The notes beneath the pieces were generated by a model, which was given only the letters and a program-made list of their open reading frames with translations, was not told the DNA's origin and searched no databases. Shown here piece after piece: positions 1-6,999 of a stretch of DNA of 7,044 nucleotides (the stretch's first letter is position 1; each line of letters opens with the position of its first letter). The stretch covers positions 1 to 7,044 of the forward strand of contig PBQQ01000088.1 in assembly GCA_002725095.1 (NCBI GenBank), read 5' to 3'. Both the position numbers and the translations under genes were made by a program. Origin of the DNA: Gammaproteobacteria bacterium. GTDB taxonomy: Bacteria; Pseudomonadota; Gammaproteobacteria; Pseudomonadales; Azotimanducaceae.

Positions 1-520
1 GCTAAACCCTGCCGATCCGCTGGTTGAATATGCCTATTACCTGAAGGCCTTGAGCTATTACGAACAGATTGTCGATGTTGAGCGCGATGCGGAAATGACC
101 AATTTGTCACTTGCCGCCTTTGAAGAACTGGTTCGCCGCTTTCCCAAAGGCACCTATGCCCGTGATGGACAGTTGAAAATCGACCTGACAAAATCGCACC
201 TTGCTGGCAAGGAAATGGCGGTTGGCCGGTTTTATCTTGAGCGCGAGCATTATACCGCCGCGATCCGCCGGTTTAATATAGTTATCAAGATCTACGATAC
301 CACCAATCAGTTGCCTGAAGCCCTGTACCGGACTGCTGAAGCTTATTATGCCCTTGGCCTTTCTAATCAATCCGAGCGTCTTTATCAAGTTGCTCAATAT
401 AACTATCCGGAATCCGTCTGGACAGAACGGCTGGCCAGTTTGCGAGCCGACCCAGAACAGCCCCCTGAAAAGGGTATGTTTGAGCGATCCATTGACGTGA
501 TTACCAGTATTTTTAACTGA
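1..520 (+). CDS. bamD: Outer membrane protein assembly factor BamD (ComL family), 5'-truncated by window edge
   Basis: BamD is an outer-membrane lipoprotein of the BAM complex. It works with BamA on the periplasmic face of the outer membrane to fold and insert beta-barrel proteins, and is built from TPR-like helical hairpins. The reading frame is already open at base 2, so the gene enters from outside the window; 172 residues are visible and the TTG at 50 is internal, not a start. Visible family features are the segment YAYYLKALSYYEQIVDVERD (about fragment residues 11-30), a RFPKGTYARDGQLKID segment, and GKEMAVGRFYL (69-79), followed by a helix-rich PEALYRTAEAYYALG stretch typical of a TPR hairpin. 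The lipoprotein signal peptide and lipobox cysteine lie upstream and cannot be seen. The stop is TGA at 518-520, two bases before recN on the same strand. Identification rests on recognised family sequence plus the classic bamD-recN-ligA order. Confidence 0.93.
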   Translation, partial: LNPADPLVEYAYYLKALSYYEQIVDVERDAEMTNLSLAAFEELVRRFPKGTYARDGQLKIDLTKSHLAGKEMAVGRFYLEREHYTAAIRRFNIVIKIYDTTNQLPEALYRTAEAYYALGLSNQSERLYQVAQYNYPESVWTERLASLRADPEQPPEKGMFERSIDVITSIFN

Positions 521-522
521 CC

Positions 523-2184
523 ATGCTGAAAAGCCTTACTGTTTCCAACATTGTCCTGATCGAGCAATTAACTTTGCAATTCGCACCGGGGTTGACGGTA
601 TTGACTGGCGAAACCGGTGCTGGCAAATCGATTCTGCTTGATGCGTTGGGGCTGGCGCTTGGCAGCCGCGCTGATTTTGGCCTGATCCGGCAGGGGCATG
701 ATCAAGCTCATGTCAGCGCCAAGTTTACGCTTCCAACAAATCATCCAGCATGGCAGCTTGTCGAAGAGGCCGGCATCATACAAGAAGATGAGATGATCCT
801 GCGCCGTCGCCTGAAAAGTGACGGCAAATCATCAGCCAGCATTAATGACATCGCCGTATCGGTTGGGCTATTGCGGCAGGCTGGTGATTTACTGGTTGAA
901 ATTCAAGGCCAGTTCGAAGGGCGCGGCCTTTTGGATATTTCGACACACATGACGCTTCTTGATCGCGCCGCAGGGCATCATGATTTACTGGCTAAAACCA
1001 AAAACGGCTGGGAGCAATTGGATATCGCCCGCAAGGCACTCGAGGCGGCGCGTGATGAGCTTGTTAAAGCCAAGGCCGAAGAAGAGTGGCTTTGTGACGC
1101 GGTTGACACACTTGACCGACTTGCCCCCAAAATTGGAGAAGAAGAAAGCCTGGTCGCCCAGCGCACCCTCTTGGCCAATGTCTCAAAAATTGGTGAAAGC
1201 CTGTCACTTGCTGAAGAGGCTGTTTTTGGCGAAGTTGGCGCACAAGCAGGGCTTGGCCGTGCCCTAGCTGTATTGGAAAAGGTCGCACCGCTTGCTGGCG
1301 GCAAGCTTGATCAGGCGCTTGACGCATTGGCACGTGCTGATGCCGAACTTAGCGAAGCGAACAGCGCCATTCAATCTGCCGGACATGCGCTCGAGGCCGA
1401 TCCTAACCTGCTGCAACAGCTTGATGACCGGCTTCATGAATTGCGTCAACAGGCGCGCAAACATAATTGTGGCCTCGATGATTTGCCAGCAATCCACCAA
1501 ATATTGGCAAGTAGGCTTGCCGCCATTGACGATTCATCCAGCGTGCTTGGCAAGCTTGGTGAGACAGCACAAAAATGGCAGGAATACTATCTGGATACGT
1601 CTAGCCAGCTTGATGCCAGCCGTAAAAAGGCGGCCGTCAATCTTGATCAGGCCTTGCTTGCCGAATTGCCGCCACTCAAACTTGATGGTGCACGATTTAC
1701 CACTGCCATCACCCCGCTCGATGATACGCAATGGGGGCCGCGTGGTACTACCGCTGTCCGCTTTGAAGCCAGCACCAATGAAGGCATGAATGCGGGGCCA
1801 ATTGACCGCATTGCCTCAGGTGGTGAATTAGCCCGCTTCTTACTTGCGCTCAAAGTCTGTTTGGAAGAGAGCAGTCATCCGCGAAGCCTGATTTTTGATG
1901 AGGTCGACTCAGGTGTTGGCGGTGCTGTTGCCGCTGCGGTCGGTGATCGGTTAGCCCGCCTTGGTGCCAACACACAAACCCTTGTCATCACGCATTCACC
2001 GCAAGTGGCCGCCCGCGCCAACCAACATTTGCGTATTGCAAAAACCGCCACTGATAGCGGCGTTGTTAGCGCCACACGCGCGTTAAGTGACGATGAAAGA
2101 ACCGAAGAAATCGCCCGTATGCTGGCCGGAGAAACCATCACTGTTGAAGCACGAGCCGCCGCTGTGGCTCTGCTGGAGAGTTAG
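523..2184 (+). CDS. recN: DNA repair protein RecN (SMC-like ATPase)
   Basis: RecN is a cytosolic SMC-like ABC ATPase recruited early to DNA double-strand breaks, where it helps RecA-dependent recombination and holds DNA ends or sisters together. The protein has 553 residues, normal for the family. In order it shows an N-terminal head with Walker A GETGAGKS (29-36), a RecN-type loop read here as EIQGQFEGRGLLD (near residue 130), a long central charged and Ala/Leu-rich coiled-coil region (about 155-370), the ABC signature SGGEL (432-436), Walker B ending LIFDEVDSGVGG (D459, E460), and the H-loop ITHSPQVAA (H491). The C-terminal RTEEIARMLAGETIT tail is also typical. The ATG at 523 is two bases after the bamD stop and gives the canonical N-terminus. 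No Shine-Dalgarno is visible upstream, so translation may be coupled to bamD. No LexA-type operator was seen at the start, as expected for an internal operon gene. All ATPase motifs are intact. Confidence 0.96.
   Translation: MLKSLTVSNIVLIEQLTLQFAPGLTVLTGETGAGKSILLDALGLALGSRADFGLIRQGHDQAHVSAKFTLPTNHPAWQLVEEAGIIQEDEMILRRRLKSDGKSSASINDIAVSVGLLRQAGDLLVEIQGQFEGRGLLDISTHMTLLDRAAGHHDLLAKTKNGWEQLDIARKALEAARDELVKAKAEEEWLCDAVDTLDRLAPKIGEEESLVAQRTLLANVSKIGESLSLAEEAVFGEVGAQAGLGRALAVLEKVAPLAGGKLDQALDALARADAELSEANSAIQSAGHALEADPNLLQQLDDRLHELRQQARKHNCGLDDLPAIHQILASRLAAIDDSSSVLGKLGETAQKWQEYYLDTSSQLDASRKKAAVNLDQALLAELPPLKLDGARFTTAITPLDDTQWGPRGTTAVRFEASTNEGMNAGPIDRIASGGELARFLLALKVCLEESSHPRSLIFDEVDSGVGGAVAAAVGDRLARLGANTQTLVITHSPQVAARANQHLRIAKTATDSGVVSATRALSDDERTEEIARMLAGETITVEARAAAVALLES
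2175..2180 (+). promoter_or_regulatory. Ribosome binding site for ligA
   Basis: GGAGAG lies inside the last codons of recN, seven bases before the ATG at 2188. It is the clearest Shine-Dalgarno match in the + strand run and favours 2188 over the downstream in-frame ATG at 2233 (Met16) as the ligA start. Confidence 0.6.
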
Positions 2185-2187
2185 GCG

Positions 2188-4281
2188 ATGACAAAACCCA
2201 CTTTCAGCCTTGGCACCGAAGATCCGGCAACAATGGACCTGGCGTCGGCAGCCACTGAACTGACCGCCCTTGCCGCCGAAATTGCCCACCATGACAGGCT
2301 GTATCATGGGCAGGATGCCCCTGAAATATCCGATGCCGACTATGACCGGCTGGTGACGCGCAATCGCGCCATTGAGGCCGCCTTTCCGCTGCTTATCCGA
2401 TCCGACAGCCCAAGCAGGCGCGTTGGCACTGATCTGCGAGCCCAAGGCCAGTTGGGCAAAATTCGCCATGCCCGCCCAATGCTATCGCTTAGCAATGGCT
2501 TTAGCGATGACGATATTGAAGATTTTGTCACAAGGGTACGCAAATTTCTGTCACTGTCCGACGCTGATACTGCGCAATTTGTTGCCGAATCCAAAATTGA
2601 CGGCCTGTCGCTAAGCCTTCGTTATGAAGATGGCATGCTGGTTCAAGCAGCAACGCGCGGCGACGGTGCCGAAGGTGAAGATGTCACGGCTAATGTCATG
2701 CAGATTGCCAGCTTGCCAAAACAGCTTTCCGGTTCACCGCCTGCGATTTTCGAGGTGCGTGGCGAAATGTATATGGATCGCCATGATTTTCTGGAGCTCA
2801 ACACAGCGCAGGAAAAGGATGGGAAAAAGATTTTTGCCAATCCGCGCAATGCGGCCGCAGGATCACTTCGGCAAAAAGATGCCAGCATCACCGGCAAGCG
2901 CAATTTGCAATTTTTTGCCTATTCGGTGGGCGAGACAAGCGCCCCCATTGCCGAAACCCATTGGGAGTTTCTGTCAGCGCTCCGTGATTTTGGATTTTCG
3001 GTCAATGATTTATCGCGCCGATGTGATGATGTTGCTGATTTGCTGGCCACCTATCAAATGATTAGCCGTCGACGCGTTAATTTGGCATATGATATTGACG
3101 GTGTGGTGTATAAAATTGACCGGCATGATTACCAGCAACGCCTTGGTCAGGTTGCCCGCGCCCCGCGTTGGGCAATGGCGCATAAATTCCCCGCTGAACA
3201 GGCCGAAACCGTGATTGACGCCATTGATATTCAGGTTGGCCGCACTGGCGCGCTTACGCCTGTGGCACGGCTTGCCCCCATTTCGGTTGGCGGGGTCATT
3301 GTGTCAAACGCAACTTTGCATAATGAAGATGAAATTGCGCGCAAAGATATCCGTATTGGCGACCGCGTTGTGATCCAGCGGGCTGGTGATGTGATCCCGC
3401 AAATTGTCAGGGTGCTAAGTGACGCCCGCACAGGCAATGAAACCATCTTTAACTTTCCTGGATCATGTCCGGTTTGCCAGGCTGCCGCAATCCGGCCTGA
3501 AGGCGAAGCGGTCCGGCGATGCAGTGGCGGGTTGAATTGCGCCGCCCAGCTTTTTGAAGGGCTGAAACATTTTGTTGCACGTGATGCCTTTGATATCGAA
3601 GGGCTTGGCGCCCGTCAGATTGAACAATTTATCGACCTTGGCTGGGTTCAGACACCGGCTGATATCTTCCGCCTTGACGGCAAATCAACGGCAATGGCCA
3701 AGCTTGATGGCTATGGCGATTTATCAATCAAGAAACTGCTGTCAGCCATTGCGGTTCGGCGCGAAATTGGTCTTGAACGCTTTATCTATGCGCTTGGCAT
3801 AAGACAGGTTGGACAGGCAACAGCACGTCTGTTGGCGCTTCATTACGGATCTGTTGAGGCAATGCTGGCAGTGCTGAATCCCGATGCCAATCTTGACGCC
3901 GCGTATCAGGCGCTTGTTGAAATCGACCAAATTGGCGCGGCAATGGCTAGTGACGTCACCACCTTTTTTGGCAATCCTGACCTGTATCAATTGATTGTTG
4001 ATCTTGTCTTAGAATTGACCATTTTACCGGCTGAGCGCCCTGCTCAAAACAGCGCGATTACCGGGAAAAAAATCGTATTTACCGGCACCTTGACCCGCAT
4101 GTCGCGTGCTGAAGCCAAAGCTAAAGCCGAATCTCTTGGTGCCAAGGTATCAGGCACTATTTCAGCAAAAACTGATTTTCTGGTCGCGGGTGCAGATGCC
4201 GGATCAAAAGCCCGCAAAGCAGCCGAACTTGGCATTAACGTTCTTGATGAATATGGCTATTTGGTGCTGATTGACAACTAA
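2188..4281 (+). CDS. ligA: NAD-dependent DNA ligase LigA
   Basis: LigA seals nicks in duplex DNA during replication (Okazaki fragments) and repair. It adenylates a lysine using NAD+ and releases NMN. The protein has 697 residues, slightly longer than the E. coli enzyme (671). Domain Ia carries the NMN-binding set Y39, H40, D49, Y52, D53. The nucleotidyltransferase domain has the active-site motif SKIDG with K136 as the adenylated lysine, then R157 (TRGDG), E193 (VRGEMYM), R220 (NPRNAAAGSLRQ), K309 (DIDGVVYK) and K333 (HKFPAE). The OB fold begins around GRTGALTPVARL. A four-cysteine zinc finger (C427, C430, C445, C451) is followed by the helix-hairpin-helix region (about 455-600) and a C-terminal BRCT domain (about 624-697, starting ITGKKIVFTGTL). 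The start at 2188 is three bases after the recN stop and has GGAGAG at seven bases. The first ~17 residues extend beyond the E. coli N-terminus, so Met16 (2233) is an alternative start. All catalytic residues are present. Confidence 0.97.
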   Translation: MTKPTFSLGTEDPATMDLASAATELTALAAEIAHHDRLYHGQDAPEISDADYDRLVTRNRAIEAAFPLLIRSDSPSRRVGTDLRAQGQLGKIRHARPMLSLSNGFSDDDIEDFVTRVRKFLSLSDADTAQFVAESKIDGLSLSLRYEDGMLVQAATRGDGAEGEDVTANVMQIASLPKQLSGSPPAIFEVRGEMYMDRHDFLELNTAQEKDGKKIFANPRNAAAGSLRQKDASITGKRNLQFFAYSVGETSAPIAETHWEFLSALRDFGFSVNDLSRRCDDVADLLATYQMISRRRVNLAYDIDGVVYKIDRHDYQQRLGQVARAPRWAMAHKFPAEQAETVIDAIDIQVGRTGALTPVARLAPISVGGVIVSNATLHNEDEIARKDIRIGDRVVIQRAGDVIPQIVRVLSDARTGNETIFNFPGSCPVCQAAAIRPEGEAVRRCSGGLNCAAQLFEGLKHFVARDAFDIEGLGARQIEQFIDLGWVQTPADIFRLDGKSTAMAKLDGYGDLSIKKLLSAIAVRREIGLERFIYALGIRQVGQATARLLALHYGSVEAMLAVLNPDANLDAAYQALVEIDQIGAAMASDVTTFFGNPDLYQLIVDLVLELTILPAERPAQNSAITGKKIVFTGTLTRMSRAEAKAKAESLGAKVSGTISAKTDFLVAGADAGSKARKAAELGINVLDEYGYLVLIDN

Positions 4282-4303
4282 TAACATCTTGGCAATGGCG
4301 TTA
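4282..4303. other. 22-nt convergent intergenic junction between ligA and pepP
   Basis: This is the only non-coding stretch between the two gene runs. It separates the TAA of ligA (+) from the TAG of pepP (read on -). It holds a 4-bp inverted pair TAAC/GTTA (4282-4285 and 4300-4303) with a mostly unpaired interior, and no GC-rich stem followed by a T-run on either strand. I therefore do not call an intrinsic terminator here. Transcripts from both sides probably run into the opposing gene or are ended by Rho; that last point is inference. Confidence 0.7.
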
Positions 4304-6088
4304 CTATAGCTGGCGGCAGGCGGCTTCTAACCATGATTTGGCCATTGGCGATAGATGCGTGTGCAATTGTTCGTCAACCGCGCGATGATAGCGGTCAATC
4401 CAGTCTATCTCGCGAGCATCAAGAAGCGTTTTATCAATCAGGCGGCGATCAAGCGGGCAAAGGGTAATTGTTTCAAATTCCAAAAACCCAGTTTGTTTTG
4501 CTGGTGTCACGACGACCAGATTTTCAATCCGAATGCCCCAATCATCTGTTTGGTAATAACCCGGTTCATTTGATAAAACCATGCCCGCTTCAAGCGCTGC
4601 TTCACCACGTTTGGAAATGCTGGCGGGCCCTTCATGAACCGATAGAACATGACCAACACCATGACCGGTGCCATGCGCAAAATCCAGTCCCACCGCCCAT
4701 AGTGGCGCGCGCGCAATCGCATCTAGCTGTTTGCCGTTCGTGCCTGCAGGAAATTTTGCCATGGCCAGGTGAATATGGCTTTGTAGAACATGGCTATAGG
4801 CGGCAACTGCACCTTTGGGCGGCGTTCCAATAGCGATGGTGCGGGTAATATCTGTTGTGCCGTCACGGTAGTGGCCGCCCGAATCCAACAATAAAATATC
4901 ATCTTTTGCCAGTTTACGATCCGCCCCCGCAATGGCCCGATAATGCACAATGGCACCATTTGGGCCCGATCCAGAAATGGTGTTAAAGCTTGGTACCAGA
5001 AATCCGTCTTGCTGTTGGCGAAACGCCAGTAATTTATCAACAAGATCACTTTCGGCAATGCTGGCAAACGGAGCGGATGCCGCCTGATCAAGCCAGCATA
5101 AAAATTCAACCATCGCCACACCATCACGCTGATGCGCGGCGCGAAACCCACGCAATTCAGCTTGTGTCTTGCGGGCTTTTTCGGTGGTCAGTGGACAATC
5201 AGCCTCAAATGTTTGCACACCGCTTACTGCAATCTGTTCAAACAGCATTTTGGGAAGGCTTGCGGCCTCAATCATCAAACGGCCATCGCCCATATCATTA
5301 AGCATTGCCGGTAATTGGGCCAAAGGCGCAACGGTGATATCGCGCGTTAAAACCGGCTGGAGGCGTGATTGATCACCAAAAAGGCAAAGGCCAGTTTCGC
5401 GGTGATAAAGCGCAAAACACAGATTGACCAGCGTAAAAGGCAGATCCCCGCCCCGCATATTCGCCAGCCAGTTCACAGAATCCACCCGCGTCAGCAGAAC
5501 CGCAGCGCAATCCTTGGCAACAAGATAGGCAGCAAGATCATCGATCTTTTCGGCAAGTGACTTACCGGCATTTTCAACCGGCATCTGCCAGCTTGCGGCC
5601 AGCGGCAAAGCCGGCCGATCATGCCATTGCTGGTCAAGCAGATTTTCATGGTGGCAAACAAGCATTCCACCTGCCGCACAAACCGATTTTTCAAAGCGTC
5701 TAAAGCCTGAAACCGTGACCAGCCTTCCGTCAATGGCGATAATAGCACCGCTCACTAGCCCCGCTGTTTTCAGCCAAGCTTCGCATGTCACATCGGGAGT
5801 CGTGTTGCAATCCCACTCGGCCGAATTGGTTTGTGCGGGCATTTGCAAACTATAGCGGCCATCACTAAACAGCCCTGCCCGATCGCCAAGTACCACCGCA
5901 AAGCCAGCCGATCCGGTAAATCCGGATAAATAGCCAAGCCGTTCATCACCAGCCGGCACTTCTTCGCCCTGATGCATATCTTCGCGGCCAATAATCCAGC
6001 CGTCAAACCCAGCCGCTGCCATCGCACCGCGAAGCGTTTCTAAACGCTTGGAGCGGGTTTGATCCTGCTGGCTCACCGTCCACCCCAT
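4304..6088 (-). CDS. pepP: Xaa-Pro aminopeptidase (aminopeptidase P, M24B family, long three-domain type)
   Basis: This is a cytosolic metallopeptidase that removes the N-terminal residue from peptides with proline in second position. From the ATG at 6088 it is 594 residues, matching the long form related to human XPNPEP1 rather than the ~440-residue E. coli PepP. Two creatinase-like N-terminal domains (about 10-320; note DERLGYLSGFTGSAG and the VDSVNWLANMRGGD segment) precede the pita-bread M24 domain. That domain has the full dinuclear metal set: D402, D413, H476 (HGTGHGVGH), E508 (SNEPGYY) and E522 (GIRIEN), plus H485 (SVHEGP) as the likely proton-shuttle histidine. A C-terminal ~60-residue M24_C-type tail follows (FETITLCPLDRRLID). 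The 11-, 9- and 14-residue spacings match XPNPEP1. Start choice is uncertain. An upstream ATG at 6163 adds 25 residues that only mirror the prmA end in another frame. A GTG at 6076 overlaps the prmA stop as GTGA. No strong RBS precedes 6088. It is the last gene of the - strand run. The symbol is given by family. Confidence 0.93.
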   Translation of the reverse strand: MGWTVSQQDQTRSKRLETLRGAMAAAGFDGWIIGREDMHQGEEVPAGDERLGYLSGFTGSAGFAVVLGDRAGLFSDGRYSLQMPAQTNSAEWDCNTTPDVTCEAWLKTAGLVSGAIIAIDGRLVTVSGFRRFEKSVCAAGGMLVCHHENLLDQQWHDRPALPLAASWQMPVENAGKSLAEKIDDLAAYLVAKDCAAVLLTRVDSVNWLANMRGGDLPFTLVNLCFALYHRETGLCLFGDQSRLQPVLTRDITVAPLAQLPAMLNDMGDGRLMIEAASLPKMLFEQIAVSGVQTFEADCPLTTEKARKTQAELRGFRAAHQRDGVAMVEFLCWLDQAASAPFASIAESDLVDKLLAFRQQQDGFLVPSFNTISGSGPNGAIVHYRAIAGADRKLAKDDILLLDSGGHYRDGTTDITRTIAIGTPPKGAVAAYSHVLQSHIHLAMAKFPAGTNGKQLDAIARAPLWAVGLDFAHGTGHGVGHVLSVHEGPASISKRGEAALEAGMVLSNEPGYYQTDDWGIRIENLVVVTPAKQTGFLEFETITLCPLDRRLIDKTLLDAREIDWIDRYHRAVDEQLHTHLSPMAKSWLEAACRQL

Positions 6089-6999
6089 AATTGTGGCATT
6101 GTGCCTACCGCTGATGGCCGCATGATGATTGTTGTCCAATCGCCAATACGAATTTGGTGCCACACACGAAGCGATTGTTGCCGATAGGCCGCCTCAACCG
6201 CGCTTGCCTGCCCATTTAGAATACCTGATAAAACAAGCCAGCCGCCCTTTGCCAATCGCGGTGCAAAATCGGGTGCCATTCGGCATAGCGGGCCTGCCAA
6301 AATATTTGCAAGCACCAAATCATGAGGTGCATGATTGCAAACAATGCGGCTGCCAAATCCATGCGAAACGGCCAGCCGCATTTTGCCTGGTGCAATGGCA
6401 TTCAGCGCCCGATTACGCGCCGCAACCCTAACCGCAACCGGATCATTGTCAGCGGCAATAGTTTGGCAGGATGGCCAAAGCCGCAATGCCGCCATTGCCA
6501 GAATTGCGGATCCACAGCCCATATCGAGAACCCGCCGCGGGGCAACCCGCCGGATCATCTGAATCGCGCGCAAACAGCCTTCGGTTGTCGGATGCGTTCC
6601 CGAACCAAAAGCCAATGAGGCATCAATCAATAAAGGCAGGCTTGCCGCCGGTCGGCGCGTGGTGACATGACTTCCGTAAACCCAGAAACGGCCAATGTGC
6701 AATGGCGGAAAAGCGGCACGATTTTCAGCAAGCCAATCGCGCTGTTCAACTAGTGATATAGAGATTGGAACCGGGGCAATCGATTCATACTGATAAAGCG
6801 GTGCCAGCATTTGATCAATAATGGCCGCATCAGGGGTGAAGGTGAACAGAGCCTCGATCTGCCAATCACCAGTAACATCGCGCTGGAATGATGTGGTGGC
6901 GCTGTCCAAAAGCTCGCTAAAAACACTTTCAAAGGAAGCTACTGCCCGATCATCCAGCCGCGATGGCAGGGTTAAAACGACTGATTGAAGTGCGGTCAT
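6073..6999 (-). CDS. prmA: Ribosomal protein L11 methyltransferase PrmA
   Basis: PrmA is a cytosolic S-adenosylmethionine-dependent enzyme that methylates amino groups of ribosomal protein L11. The protein has 308 residues; the E. coli enzyme has 293. An N-terminal L11-recognition domain (about 1-100, ending near the WLAENRAAFPPLHIGRFWVY segment) leads into a class I methyltransferase fold. This contains the PrmA hallmark FGSGTHPTT (131-139), SAM-binding motif I VLDMGCGSAILAMAAL (D159, G161, G163), an acidic AADNDPVAV motif II, and LANILAGPL with N232, the usual PrmA substrate-side motif. The last glycine of motif I is alanine here. The ATG at 6999 overlaps the stop of an upstream helicase gene as ATGA, supporting this start and translational coupling; no clear Shine-Dalgarno is seen. 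The 3' end overlaps pepP by 16 nt (ATG start) or 4 nt (GTG start). Confidence 0.95.
   Translation of the reverse strand: MTALQSVVLTLPSRLDDRAVASFESVFSELLDSATTSFQRDVTGDWQIEALFTFTPDAAIIDQMLAPLYQYESIAPVPISISLVEQRDWLAENRAAFPPLHIGRFWVYGSHVTTRRPAASLPLLIDASLAFGSGTHPTTEGCLRAIQMIRRVAPRRVLDMGCGSAILAMAALRLWPSCQTIAADNDPVAVRVAARNRALNAIAPGKMRLAVSHGFGSRIVCNHAPHDLVLANILAGPLCRMAPDFAPRLAKGGWLVLSGILNGQASAVEAAYRQQSLRVWHQIRIGDWTTIIMRPSAVGTMPQLWGGR

Noticed and set aside
107..397. Antisense open frame of 96 codons opposite bamD
   Set aside because: It lies wholly opposite a well-supported bamD frame, resembles no known family, and is explained by base composition of the sense gene.
978..1333. Two overlapping antisense open frames opposite the recN coiled-coil region
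   Set aside because: The Ala/Ser-rich and Gln/Arg-rich translations are typical shadows of an Ala/Leu-rich sense gene. No start context or family resemblance was seen.
1545..1555. Small palindrome GCTTGGCAAGC inside recN, and many scattered CTTGGC copies across the window
   Set aside because: Most copies checked are in frame as Leu-Gly (CTT GGC) or Gly-Lys-Leu codons, so codon preference explains them better than a repeat or uptake sequence.
4293..4347. Inverted pair CAATGGC / GCCATTG as a terminator
   Set aside because: The stem is only 7 bp, the loop is 41 nt, one arm lies inside pepP, and there is no T-run, so it may well be chance.
4468..4833. A 121-codon + strand frame opposite the pepP catalytic domain
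   Set aside because: The opposite strand encodes the metal-binding motifs of aminopeptidase P in the correct order and spacing; the + frame is a His/Pro-rich shadow.
6089..6163. 25-residue N-terminal extension of pepP from the ATG at 6163
   Set aside because: The extension is just the prmA 3' end read in another frame, has no family resemblance, and would create a 91-nt overlap.
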